Assembly: GCF_000005505.3 (NCBI RefSeq)
Contig: NC_016133.3
Coordinates: forward strand, 22,532,555-22,596,554
Direction: 5' to 3'
Length of the DNA: 64,000 nucleotides
Source of the DNA: Brachypodium distachyon
Taxonomy: Eukaryota; Streptophyta; Magnoliopsida; Poales; Poaceae
In this document: positions 24,560 to 36,209 of the stretch, one piece after another
Numbering within the stretch: position 1 is the first letter of the stretch
Layout of the letters: the number at the start of each line of letters is the position of its first letter
Program-made: the position numbers and the translations under genes
Notes under the pieces: model-generated
Told to the model about the DNA's origin: nothing
The model's input: the letters and a program-made list of their open reading frames with translations, nothing else
Database searches by the model: none

Positions 24560-25480
24560 GAAATGCGCAGCTGGTACGTTTTCAGGCCCTATAGGTAGCC
24601 TACGGGTCTTATCTTCATGTAATGAACATGGTCGTAGGGAGCGACCCTTAGGTGAAAATTATTACTGGAGGTATACCTGGGCATGGGAGGCCCGGCCCGG
24701 CCCGAAGCCCGACATCCCGGGCCGGGCTCGGGCCTCCCTTTCTAGTCCCAAGCCCGTCCCGAAAGCCCGAAATGATTAAAAACGGGTATTTTTAGGAAAA
24801 AATAGGTATAAAAAATCATTTATTTATTCTGAAAATAATTATTTTAATGCTTAAATGGCCTATTTCTGGGGTTTCGGGACAGGCCGAGCCGGGCTCGGGC
24901 TTCAGGTTTGACCGTCGAGCTTTTATGAAGCCCGGCCCGAACCCGATCCGGCCCGGGGTTTGCCCAGGTATAACTGGAGGAATGGAGTCGATGCATATCC
25001 AGGCGTAATTTTAGGGCTTACCTTCATACAATGAGTATGGATTCGACTGGAATAACGTAGCTGGTACAGTTCCAGGCCCGATAAAGAACTTTCGGGTCTT
25101 ATCTTCATGCAATGAGCATGGATTTGCTGAAGTGACGCAACATTGGTGTGATTTCAGTCTCGATGGAATGACCCATGAGACTTATCTTCATGCAATGAGC
25201 ATGGATCAACTAGAGCGACGCAGCTGGTGCGGCTCCAGGCTCGATGGAATGACCCATGAGACTTATCTTCATGCAATGAGCATGGATCAACTAGAGCGAC
25301 GCAGCTGGTGCGGCTCCAGGCTCGATGGAATGACCCATGAGACTTATCTTCATGCAATGAGCATGGATCAACTAGAGCGACGCAGCTGGTGCGGCTCCAG
25401 GCTCTGTGGATGAAATCCATGAGGCTTACTATTATGCAAATGAGCATAAATAACTTTGGTGACACAGCTGGTGCGACCCG
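24560..25480 (+). repeat. ~81-bp minisatellite, interrupted by a MITE
   Basis: The unit contains CTTATCTTCATGCAATGAGC, then GCAGCTGGTGCGGCTCCAGG. Three central units (about 25160-25400) are almost identical with an 81-bp period, so they read as a 27-residue repeat in an open frame. Divergent units extend left to about 24560 and right to about 25480. The MITE at 24672-24972 splits an early unit. Confidence 0.88.
24672..24972. mobile_element. hAT-type MITE, 301 bp
   Basis: Terminal inverted repeats TATACCTGGGCA and TGCCCAGGTATA, flanked by an exact 8-bp target duplication ACTGGAGG (24664-24671 and 24973-24980). Eight-base duplications are characteristic of the hAT superfamily. The interior is rich in GGCCCGG/CCGGGCC repeats at both ends with an AT-rich centre, so the element could fold back on itself. 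It has no coding capacity. Confidence 0.9.
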
Positions 25481-25994
25481 GTTGTGTCGAATATATGAAA
25501 TCGACTGTTGTATGTCAAGGTTGTTAACCTGATTTTTTTACTTGTGTAGGTAAAAAATAAGCGATAACTGACTGTGCGAAGTCTTTAACTAATATAAACC
25601 AACAGTTGGTTAGTAAGCGACTCGAATGAGTCCTTGTATTCACAAGCGAGACTCAGGACAAGTCTTAATATTTTTATGGTAAACTCTATTATCCTGTATG
25701 AAAGATAATTTTTGAGTCATGATACTCGAGTCAGACTTTGTCATGGATGACGTACCTGTTGAAGGTGAAGAGCTGTTTGGTCAGCCGATGTGACTGGGTG
25801 CACAATCTAGCCTGACAGCTAGATGCACTATTGGCGTGCGTCGATGGGGAAACGATCCCACTTCGCGCAGTAAATAAGGCATAATGATTTCATCGATTCT
25901 CGCGCTCGAAATGTCGGCGGCCGTTTCTGTTTTCACCGCTTTGTATCCCGATCGATGTGGGACACATGGCCAAGATTCTTTGCCAGGTTCGGCT

Positions 25995-26001
25995 TATAAA
26001 A
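25995..26001 (+). promoter_or_regulatory. TATA box for E2 antisense ORF
   Basis: TATAAAA followed by a purine-rich AAGAGGAGGG stretch, about 145 bases upstream of the antisense ORF's first ATG (26141). Spacing fits a plant promoter with a ~110-base leader. Confidence 0.55.
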
Positions 26002-26140
26002 AGAGGAGGGTGGATAGGAAATGCCTTTTTACCCTTCTTCTTCCTCGCAACGAGAACCCCAGCGCCCAAGCTCTCTGCCTCCATAAACGAATACTTTTCG
26101 CGAGTTCTCCCCACGACCAGGAAGCTCACGCCATCTAGAG

Positions 26141-29100
26141 ATGGGCAGGACCAAGGTTTCAGGCTCGAAGGCCGACGCCGGCAAGGGAGGTGCTGGTAAG
26201 GGGCCATTCCCTGGCCAGGCATGATCAATCAACATCCCAAGATCTTGGAGTTGCAAGATGAGGGCCTGCTGCCGGGAGGCCTCAACGGGGTCCGCTTCCC
26301 GACCAAGGAGGAGTACCCACGACCTCTGCTAGGTGAGCGGGTCATCTTCATCGACTATGTGTTGCTGGGGCTTTCTTTCCCCCTTCACTCCTTTTTCCGT
26401 GCCATGCTGCTAGCCTATGGGCTGCAGCTGCACGATCTCCCCCCTAACTCTTATTTGCACGTTGCGTGCTTCATCACGCTGTGCGAATGTTTCTTGGAGT
26501 AAGCCCTTATTGGGGGCTCTGGAAGCGGATCTTCGTGATCAAAGGCCAGAAGGCTGACGCTGTTGGGAGCGCCAACTTCCAAGTGAGATCCAACGCCAAA
26601 TACATCTCCCTCCAACAGCACAAATCTGTGCAAAGCTGGAGGCCGAAATGATTCTATGTCCAAGATGAAGCCTCGGGTGCCGACCCGAATCTTCCTGCCT
26701 TTTCAATCAAGAAGAAGGTAAAGAAGACGACAGCATGGAACCACGAACTGTCGCCTGCAGAGGAGTCAGAGGCGGCATCTCTGATAGCTAGGATGCACTC
26801 CCTTATGGGGCAGGGGCTGACAGGTATTCACCTAATGGCTCTGTTCCTCAGGATGAGAATCCAGCCGCTGTAGGCTCGTGTTCACCCGATGTGGTCCTAT
26901 GAAGGACTCGGGGATCCCACTCGAGTGAACACAGAAGAACTATCGTCAGAAGAAGTGGAGTCGCGGGTGTGAAGGTTGACGAACCTGATTGGTGCAGCTC
27001 CGTGCAAGATTGACTCGCCAATAATCCCCTACGGCCCTGACAGGCCGAGAGAATATGTATTTTCTATATTTCAACCGCTTTAATTTTGCGTTTGTGTTTT
27101 GCTGACCAGTTTGCTGATCGCAGGGACTCGAAGATCCTTTGAGTCAGCCTCCCCCTGCTGGGGAGGAAGAATTGGCTGACGAGTCCTCAGAGTCGCCAAA
27201 CCAGGTAAGTGACACCGAGGCCGAAGAAGTTGGCCTGGAGATGAGAAGGAAATGCAGCAGGGAGTCGAACCCGAAGACTAGTGACCAGTCGACGAGAGTC
27301 GAAGGTCCAACTGTTGCAACCTCGTCTCCTCCTCCCTCAGCTAAGAAGACCAAGACAGGCGGGCCAGCGCCTATCCGACGATTTGGCCTTCTTGGCCGAG
27401 TCACCCAGACCAGGTATGTGGTCTTTTAGGTGGCAGTTTTAAATAATACAGTCTGGTTTTTGAACTCAGAAATTCCTTTTGTCATTTCCGTGGTCTCGGG
27501 TGACCAACCAACGACCCAGGCTATTGAGCCGACAGGGTCGGACCCGAAGACTTTGGGTCCCTCAACCGCCATCAAGACGGTTGAGCCTCAGGTAGCAACG
27601 CCTGAGTTGCCTTCTCCAGCGAGTGGGGAAAATCAACTCCAAGAGTTGCCCCACTCAAAGACTCGCTTGGAGAGCAGCGGAGCCGAAAGTGTTCCTTTCA
27701 AGACCTCAGCCTCAGCTTACCATGTAAGTTTCAAACTCTTATTGTTAAATTTAAATTTTTTGTTCTCCTGGTGGGAGTGTGAGTCAGATGCTAACGCCAC
27801 ATGCTTGCAGCCGATCGTCCGCTCCATAACGAAGTTTGTTGATCAATCCGAGGAGGCAGTGGTTGAGCGCGATCAGCTCCGTTTAGAGTTGGAGCAAAGC
27901 CAACAGGAGCTGAGATCCGCTCGAGTAATACCTGTAACTTGATCTTTCCTTGAGTCGAAAACTACCATATCTTATTCTTCGCCATGTAGATCTCCTTTCT
28001 CAGGCTAACTCCCTCAAGGATGCCGCCGCATCAGTCCAAGAATTTGGAAAAGAAGTTTGCTGATATGGCCAGAGAGTCGGCAGAGAAAATTGAGGCTGAG
28101 AAGCGCCTTTCCCACGAAACTTCGGATGCCATTCTCGCCAAAGAGGCCGAAAAGGAGAAGACGCGAGCCGAGTGACTCGGCGGAGTCGTCGGCCCCCTTG
28201 TAGTATTCTGACCATGGGTGAGAATTCACTCGACAAGGGGATTGATGTTGTAGCAAGCGTCAGCTCAGGAGCGGTGACTGGTCTCCAGCAAGCTTCCAGG
28301 GTGCTCACCGGTTTGTTTGGGAAGATGTTCCCTGATGAGCCAGTGCCGGAGTCGCTTGGGAAACTCCTAGAGTTTTTTAGTGCTGACCTGGATCTCCTGG
28401 ACGAGTTCAGCCAGGTCTAGACCAATTTCGGTGCTGAGTCGACGTTCGTATTAGCATTAGTGCACGGCATCGGAGAGGACATGCTGCGGAAGGTGGCTTC
28501 CGGTCCTCCGTTGCTACCCAGCGGGGAGGAGATGGCCCTGATGCCTTACTTCCAGCTCGGGGAAGAACTGGCGACCCAGCTGTCGGCCCAGCTGGGTAGT
28601 ATGGCCACTGAAGGGGGAGCGGCTCCACAGTCGTCGACTCCTGCGCCGAGTCAGGTGGTGGGCCAAGCTGAAGTTTAGACTTCTTAGGCTTTCTCCTTTT
28701 TTTTCTTTGTAATTTTGTCTTTTTTGTAAGATCCTGCCCGAGTTTGAGCATTATCAATAAAGAAACGCCTTTGTTCCTTTGTATTGATTTGAGTCGGACA
28801 CCTTGCGCCTAGCTAGGCTTGATGTCTTTGAATCCTTTTCGGGACTAAAGGGAATTTCTCTTCTGCAGGGGCAGAAAGAGACCACAACTCCAGTAGTTGG
28901 AGTAGACGTCGAGAAGCTCGTGACTCCTGGGTCGAATATCGCGAGTGCTGCAATCTCAGTTGAAGCGAATCCTCTTGAGGCTTCGAAAGCCGTGGAGTTA
29001 GTGTCTCCTATGGATGTTCCTTCCTTGGACAAGACTCGAAGTGAACTAGAGTTCCTTAGTCGGTGTCTCCAAGCAGCCGAAGCCCAAGTTTAGGACTCGA

Positions 29101-29813
29101 CGATGCAGAGCCGAAGAACCATGGGAGAGTTGCAGATCGCCAAGACCAAACTGAAGGCAGCTGCTGCCCGCGAAGAATTTATCTTCGAAGGACTTCGCAG
29201 ACTGAGTTCTCAACTTCAATGTGACTCGTCACCTTCTTTTTTGTTTGATTCCTCCTTTTGCGTTTATTCCAAGTCGTGAATTGTCTGCAGAAGCTCAAAC
29301 CGACCCGCGAGCCGAGCAGGATCGGGTGAATAGTGCTTTGAATGCTCGTCAAACGATTGAGCAATCATCGTTCTGGTCTGATCGAGCGAGCGGTCATGAC
29401 CTGATGCTACTGCGAGACTGCATAGATCAGAACAGGGACTTCTTCGACTTGCATTTGGAAACTCTGAAGGCAATTCAGATCAGGCATTCTGGCCCTTGGA
29501 GGAGGTGCCTCAAGAGTTGGGTAAGCTGACCTGAAAACTCGGGCAAGATAGCATCTTCCGGGAGTTGATGTACCATCAGCTGGTGAGGGGAGCGAAGGTA
29601 GCCCTGGCATCCATGTGGATCCAGCATTCTAGGCTCGACCTCAGCCGAATCTCTGAGCTTCTATGAGATCGACATGCGACCGCACTTCCAGGCTATGTAC
29701 GCACAAGCTGCGAAGATCATCGGCTGGCGATACTGGAAGGAAGAAGACCTTATTTCCCGACATCAATCACAGCGTCGACTGCCGAGCCCACCGTACATAG
29801 CAGTAGAGTAGAT
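26141..29813 (+). pseudogene. E2 antisense ORF, spliced, PF04195-like with coiled coils
   Basis: Encodes a 'putative gypsy type transposon' (PF04195-like) protein, antisense to E2. The ATG at 26141 gives M-G-R-T-K-V-S-G-S-K; a frameshift near 26215 leads into the conserved domain (26221-26502: L-P-G-G-L, P-L-H-S-F-F, L-H-D-L-P-P-N-S, F-I-T-L-C-E-C-F), continuing in another frame to about 26875. Later exons are acidic and Ser/Pro-rich (27139-27420), then coiled coil (27811-27930). An 87-bp intron, 27724-27810, begins GTAAGT, ends TTGCAG and is phase 0. The C-terminal region (28200-28678) and a partly repeated coiled-coil region (28803-29529) follow. No function has been established for this protein family. 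Frameshifts and stops make this copy a probable pseudogene. Confidence 0.7.
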
Positions 29814-30253
29814 TCTACCGGGTGCGCGACCAGCGCTCCCGGTGGGAGTAGCCCCCGAGTCAGGTGACAACTGTTTGCAGTGGTGACTGGACTCAAGTTA
29901 TGTACTCAAAGACTTGCTTAAAAGGGGGTTGTTTTATTCTGTAGAAAGAATTTTGCGTAACCTGAACTGCATCTGAATGTAAATTTGAACCTGGAGACTC
30001 CCGGTGGGAGTGATTCTAGAATCTTATCCTTCATTGAACTTGCAAGTGCGGAAACGCAAGTAATATCTACCGTGTGCGTGACCAGCGCTCCCGGTGGGAG
30101 TAGCCCCCGGGTCTGGGGTCGACTACAAGTAGTCGAGCGTGGACCCAAGTGCGTTGTTTCTTGAGTATACCTCCATTTACTTGCTAAAAAAGGCCGTGAC
30201 CTCAAGGTGAGACTTATTAGATAGGCGTTGCTACCTTGTGTTTTGTAGATGAG
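29814..30253. other. E2 spacer with CTCCCGGTGGGAGT hairpin motifs
   Basis: Non-coding. The palindrome-like CTCCCGGTGGGAG occurs near 29838, 29999 and 30089, twice within a longer shared context (GACCAGCGCTCCCGG...TAGCCCCCG). Confidence 0.7.
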
Positions 30254-30720
30254 GTCTCAACTTAATTGGGTGCGGCTTTCGAGTGTTGGGTGCACCCAAT
30301 ATAGGCCTTAGAGTCGATTGGACGTAGTCGCCTAGTATCGGGTGCGTCCAAGACAATCATTAGAGTCGATTGGACGCAGCCCCCGAGTGTCGGGTGCGTC
30401 CAATACAAGCATTAGAATCGATTGGACGCAGCCCCCGAGTGTCGGGTGCGTCCAATACAAGCATTAGAATCGATTGGACGCAGCCCCCGAGTGTCGGGTG
30501 CGTCCAATACAAGCATTAGAATCGATTGGACGCAGCCCCCGAGTGTCGGGTGCGTCCAATACAAGCATTAGAATCGATTGGACGCAGCCCCCGAGTGTCG
30601 GGTGCATCCAAGACAAGCATTAGAGTCGATTGGACGCAGCCTCTGAGTGTCGGATGCGTCCAAGACAAGGATTAGAGTCGATTGGACGCAGCCCCCGAGT
30701 GTCGGGTGCGTCGAAGACAA
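30254..30720 (+). repeat. 52-bp hairpin-forming minisatellite
   Basis: About nine units of 52 bp, the central ones identical. Each contains TTGGACGCAGCCCCCGAGTG followed by TCGGGTGCGTCCAA, so the outer nine bases and an inner CCCGA/TCGGG pair form a stem with a tiny loop. Outer units diverge. The array lies just past the end of E2 pol, where Tat-lineage elements are known to carry tandem repeats. Confidence 0.92.
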
Positions 30721-30982
30721 GCAGTTTTTGAGTCCATTTTGCTGAGTGGATTGATTATTGTCCTTTGCATCGTGTGGCTTGCAATAAGGTGTTGTAGCAA
30801 GCATGGGCGAAGCCCCAAGCAGGTGGCGAGCCCAAAAAACAAATAAAAGACCTTTGAGTAGAGAAGGTTGAAAGCTTTATTAAGTACCAAAGTACATGAT
30901 TGGAATCGAAACAATTGTAGTCTTAGAGAAATGAGGATACTAAAGAAGTTTTTAAGAAAAAGTGGAAAAAACGCTGGAAAAC

Positions 30983-33900
30983 TTAGGCGTAAAATTGTCG
31001 CAGTTGTGCAACGTTCCAAGGCCTGCTGTAGGTGACGCCACTCTTCATGTCTTTGATATAGTAAGCGCCTCCCGGAATCACCTTGGTGACCATGTAGGGT
31101 CCCTCCCAAGGTGATTGGAGCTTGTGGTGACCCTTTTTCTTGAGTCGAAGTACAAGGTCACTTTCAACGAAGGAGCGGCTTCGCAACTGACGGCTGTGGC
31201 AGTTACGCAGGCTCTGCTGGTAGACGGCTGCTCGTGCGAGCGCAACGTCGCGAGCTTCATCGACTGTGTCGAGGGTGTCTTCCATTGGCATGTCAACTTC
31301 CGGTCCGGAGTACGCCGTGACTCGGGGTGCGTTGAACCGGACGTCAGATGGTAGTCCTGCTTCAACGCCATATACCATGAAGAACGTCATGAATTTGGTG
31401 AAGCCATTTGGAGTTGTCCACAGGCTCCAGAGTATGGAGGGCAATTCTTCGACCCATGCTCCAGCTGCGCGATGTAGGGGACTCATGAGTCATTTTTTTA
31501 TGCCGACTGTGAGCAGACCGTTCGCTTTTTCGACCTGCCTGTTAGTCTGTGGATGCGTCACTGCTGCGTAATTGAGGTGGATCCCCATCTTTTCCCAGAA
31601 ATCTTGGAACTTGTTAGAAAGGAAGTTCGACCCATTGTCGGTGATGATGCTGTGAGGAACCCCGAAGCGGAATATGATGGAGCGGATGAACGCCCCGGCA
31701 GTAGTTCCTGTGGCGTTTGTGATAGGCATGGCCTCGATCCATTTGGTGAACTTGTTGATGGCGACAAGTAGGAAAGTATGACCCCTTTCTTTCGATCGTT
31801 GAAGTGGTCCGACCATGTCGAGTCCCCACTGAGCGAAAGGCCAAGCCAATGGTATTGTTTTGAGTTCTGAGGCCGGGGCATGTGGCTTTATTGCGAACAC
31901 TTGACAGGCCACGCATCGGGTGACGATGTTAGCAGCGTCTTGCATCGCTGTCGGCCTGTAGAATCCGGCTCGAAATGCTTTTGCCGCGATAATACGGTTG
32001 CTTGCGTGGTGACCGCATGTGCCTTGTTGTATGTCGATCAAAATCTCCCATCCTTCCTCGGGTGGGATGCACCGCTGCAGGACACCAGAAACGCTTCGTT
32101 TGTAGAGCTCACCTTCAATGACGGTGAAAGCTTTAGACCGTTGGGCAATTCGTCGTGCTTCTGCGACGTTTGCAGGTAGTTTTTGGCGCAACATGTACGC
32201 AAGGAAAGGTCGCATCCAAGTTGGCTCGATCATGAGCACCTCATCGGGCTCGTCTTCACCGGTTGCGACTGCGGGGTCGTCCGGTGAGTCAGGGTCGAGA
32301 AGTTTTTGCTCACCGTCGGTCGGAGTCGACTTCTTGGGTGGTGATGTGTTCCTCTCTTTGATGGATCTCTGGTGGATGACCTCTAAGAACACTCCGGACA
32401 TAATTGGAGAACGAGTCGAGCCAATGTTGGCCAAACTGTCAGCCTCGTCTTTGTTGTTTCGGCCAATATGACGCAGCTCGCATCCTTCGAACTGGTCTTC
32501 TAGTACATTGTAGAGATTGCGATAAGCAATCATAGTGTCGGAGACGGCATCACAGGATTTCATCGTCTGCTGAACAACGAGGTAGGAGTCGCCATATATC
32601 ATGAGCCTAGTGGCCCCGCAAGCTTTGGCCATGTGCATGCATGCAGGAGGGCCTCATATTCGGCTTCATTGTTAGAAGGGTTGTGAAAATGCATTTGAAG
32701 CACGTAGCGGAGTCTGTCACCTTTGGGTGAAATAAGCATGACACTTGCGCCGGCCCCTTCATGTCGCTTCGACCCATCAAAGTACATCGACCATGAGCTG
32801 GACATGTCGGGCGAGCCCGAAGTCTGAGCCTCAGTCCACTTGGCGATGAAGTCGGGGCGCACTTGTGATTTGATCGACTTCCGTCGCTCGTAGGTTATGT
32901 TGCGAGCCGAGAGCTCGATTCCCCATTCGGCGACTCGCCCAATCGCTTCTGAGTTGTTAAGAATGTTGGCGAGAGGAGCCTCGCTGACAACCACAACAGT
33001 GTGTTGCTGGAAATAATGTCTCAGCTTGCGTGCTGTTAGAAAGACTCCATACGCAAGCTTTTGGTAGTGGGGATAGCGTTGCTTCGTAGGCGAAAGGACC
33101 TCACTGATGTAGTATACTGGGCGCTGAACACTGTGGGTCTTGCCTTCTTCTGCTCGCTCAACTATGATCGTTGTGATGACCACCTGAGTGGTGGCTGCGA
33201 TGTACAGTAGGAGCTGCTCATCCTCTTGCGGGGCGACAAGAATCTGCGAGGTTGACAGCAGGCGCTTCAAGTCTGCGAAAGCAGCTCTGGCTTCTGGGGT
33301 CCACGCAAAATCTTCTTTCTTCTCTCAAAGCCGCGAGTCGACCTGTGAGCTATTGAAGCTCATGAGTTTTAGTCGGCTCCTTCATAGTTAGGATGGCTCT
33401 TATTTTTGTCGAGTTTGCTTCAATGCCTTGAGCCGACAGGAAATATCCAAGGAGTTGCCCGGCGGGTACCTCGAAGGTGCACTTGGTGGGGTTTAACTTG
33501 ATTTTGTACCTGTCGAGGTTGTTGAATGTCTCCCGTATGTCATCGAGAAGCATTGCTTCTTCCTTCGTTTTAATGATGATGTCATCAATATAAACTTGGA
33601 CATTGTTTCCCAGTTGAGGCTCTAGGCATGCCTGCATGCAACGCTGATAGGTAGTACCTGCGTTTTTGAGCCCAAAAGGCATTGTTGTGTAACAGAAAAC
33701 TCCGTATAGAGTGACAAATGATGTCTTCTCCTCGTCTTCGATCTTGAGTCGAATCTGGTTGTAACCTGAGTAGGCGTCCAACAAGGACAATCGTTCGCAA
33801 CCGGCGGTTGAGTCGACGATCTATTCGATCCGCGGCAAAGGGAAGTGATCCTTTCGGCAGTGTTTATTAAGCGACGTGAAGTCGACGCACATACGCAGGA

Positions 33901-35089
33901 CTGTGGTATTCTTCTTGGGGACAAGGACGGGGTTTGCTACCCAGGTCGCTTGTTTTATTTCCATGATGAATTTAGCTTCGAGGAGTCTTTAACTTCTTCC
34001 CCGATGGCTTTGTGCTTTGGTTCTGAGAAACGCCACATGGGTTGTCACACCGGCTTTGCATTCTCGTCCACTTTAAGTGCGTGCTCGGCAAGTTCATTGG
34101 GAATTCATGGCATGTCAGCTGGCACCCAAGCAAAAATTTCCCAGCGCTCACAGAGGAACTCGACGAGCGTGCTTTCCTATGCAGGAGGAAGGCTGAGATG
34201 ATAGCAGTCTTGATGGGGTCAGTCGGATGGACCTGAACCTCCTTGGTGTCCGCTTTCTTGTTGAACTCGGGCTGATGAGCCGGTTTTTTGGCGACGGGTG
34301 ATTGCTCTAGACCAGTTGAAGCTTTTAGCTCCTTGAACTCTTCATGCATGCCAAAGGACTCAGAGATTTTATGAAACTCTTTTATTGCAACTATCTGAGC
34401 GTGTGAAGTTCCCTGAAATGGTGATCACGCCGTTGGGCCTTGGCATTTGAGCTTGAGGTAAGCATAATGCGGGACCGCCATGAAGCGAGCTAGCACGACT
34501 CGATTCAGCACTACGTGGTATTGTGAAGGCCAGTCGACCACTTCGAAGTCGAGCCTTTCACGCCGAAAATTGTTGGGTGAGCCGAATACTACCTCAAGGC
34601 TAATTCTTCCGAGCGGCGTGGCTGCTTTGCCCAGGATGATGCCGTGGAAGGTTGTGTCCGTTGCAGGAAGCTTTGTCATGGAACGATTCATCACTCGGAG
34701 GGTGTCAGCGTAAATAAGGTTGAGACCGCTTCCGCCGTCGACAAATACTTTGTTCATCATGTATCCGCTGATTTGGGCTTCGAGCCCTAGAGCTGCGTGT
34801 CCAGGCCGTGGGACTCTGGGAGGGTGATCCTTTCGAGAGAAACTGATTTCTGTTTTGGACCAATCAAGGTATTGTGGCACGGCTGGTGGCATGGCCACGG
34901 CCATATGCACTTGTCGGGTTATTAGCTTCCGAACCTGATTTGTTGGCTTGCCCTTCTGAATCATGCACACGTGACCTGCTGGGGCTGGATACGACTCGAC
35001 AACAGTAGGTGTTGGTTCCAAAGAGTGGTTCACTACCTCGGCTAGGTTGGTTTGGAGCAAGCGAGCCGATGAAGCTCCGATGGCCAGAG
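30983..35089 (-). pseudogene. E2 pol pseudogene (protease-RT-RNase H-integrase)
   Basis: Minus-strand polyprotein read from right to left. Protease: 34425-35089, with an intact V-F-V-D-G-G-S-G-L-N active-site motif. The N-terminal RT (about 33800-34400) is disrupted by frameshifts. RT core: 33350-33790, with S-L-L-D-A-Y-S-G-Y and catalytic Y-I-D-D-I. RNase H: 32599-33270, then a second RNase H (Y-F-D-G-S...E-A-E-Y-E-A-L-L, continuing as Y-G-D-S-Y at the start of the next frame, 31490-32638). Integrase: zinc-binding H-H-C-C region, then G-L-D-M-V-G, T-D-N-G-S-N-F and Q-V-E-K-A-N. A stop precedes the C-terminal piece (30983-31486). Several frames are separated by stops or shifts, so it is not functional. 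E1 sits immediately upstream, between gag and protease. Confidence 0.92.
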
Positions 35090-35094
35090 TCGCC
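35090..35094. repeat. Left target-site duplication of E1 (TCGCC)
   Basis: Five bases directly before the 5' LTR; exact match to 50812-50816. This proves that the outer LTR pair (35095 and 49808) bounds one insertion. Confidence 0.92.
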
Positions 35095-36099
35095 TGTTGC
35101 ACCCGTGGCACCCGGGGTACCACCGCTGCGCGACGCACGGGCCCCTTTCCCGGGTTCCCAAGAAGGTCTCATCCCGGGGAGCGTCTATGAGCTCCCCGGC
35201 AAGCTACCAGCCCGAAAGGGGCTAGCGAGGCTTCGGGGAATATTCCCGCCTGGGCACCTCCCGAGAAGCTGCTTCCCGGGAGGGGGTTCCCGGGTGTGTT
35301 GGGCCCGGGTGCTTCCCGGGGTCGACTTGCTGGGACTGGGAGTTCCCGGGCGCGTGCCCCCGCCTCGGGCGTGGGGCCTAGTTGACAGCGCCACGCGGGC
35401 GCGTGGCGGGCGCGGGACGCGTGGTCCCACCAAGGCAAGGAGCAAGGCGCGCGGCTCAGTAAACGAGCCGACCGACGGGTAGTTACCCGTCCGATGCAAG
35501 GAACAGTGGTTGTCTAATCCTACCATAGGGTCTTAGGTCCCTAGCAGCGGAGGTGGCACCCATGCACGCCACCAGCTCACCTGGGGGAGTTGCATGCCTC
35601 CCCGTTGGACACTTGTAGCTCATGCACCGTGGCACATGTGGCATCCCCTTATGTATAAAAGGAGAACCCATGCCGACGGTCAAGGGGGGGTGGCCAGTTG
35701 AACAGTCGTTTAGTTCCACAGGTTCCCTTCGCTGGCTTGCTAGGTCGAGGATCAGTTGGTTCCAGTAGACAGCCAACAGAGAGCAGTAGGGAGTACTTAG
35801 ACATTGAGAGAAAGCCCGGTAACCTGCCCGGCAACTTGTAAACATTTGATCCGTAATCAATACCAGCTCAGACACGCAGGACGTAGGGTTTTACACCTCC
35901 GGGTGGCCCGAACCTGGGTAAAAAACGTGCGTGCACCTGTTCTTGGACCAGCGCGCACCCTTAGCACTTTGTCTCACCGGCCCCGTAGGGCCTCATCGGC
36001 CATGCCGGCGATCACCGGGTCTCTGCCCAAACGCCCCTACCAAACCTAAAAGGGGGAGGTGGCCGCACGCCCCAGGTGTCGGAGCACCGAGCGACGACA
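35095..36099 (+). repeat. E1 5' LTR
   Basis: About 1005 bp from TGTTGCACCC to GCGACGACA. GC-rich, with repeated CCCGGG tracts in its first third. A TATA box (TATAAAA, 35654-35660) sits past the middle and would drive element transcription. Confidence 0.92.
35654..35660 (+). promoter_or_regulatory. E1 LTR TATA box
   Basis: TATAAAA within CTTATGTATAAAAGGAG, conserved at the corresponding place in both 3' LTRs (near 49084 and 50366). Confidence 0.7.
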
Positions 36100-36120
36100 T
36101 CGGGCGCGCCAGGTAGGGGG
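36100..36120 (+). promoter_or_regulatory. E1 primer-binding region
   Basis: TCGGGCGCGCCAGGTAGGGG follows the LTR's terminal CA. This is the usual leader start in several grass Gypsy families. The priming tRNA cannot be named from the sequence alone. Confidence 0.6.
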
Positions 36121-36209
36121 CACGGGAGTGGACAACGCCGGAGATCGCCGGCAGTAGAAGTTTCCATCGGCGTCGGCTTCGCTCTTCTTCGCCGACGAGT
36201 CTAGCCACC

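Larger units (their letters stand above)
24155..25994. other. E2 3' untranslated region with minisatellite and MITE
   Basis: Non-coding stretch between the E2 3' LTR and the antisense gene. It holds the ~81-bp array and the hAT MITE annotated separately. The remainder (about 25490-25990) shows no gene. Confidence 0.6.

Noticed and set aside
30254..30720. Regularly spaced palindromic repeats resembling a CRISPR array
   Set aside because: The units are contiguous with no unique spacers, the genome is a plant, and the location fits a retroelement 3'-region minisatellite.
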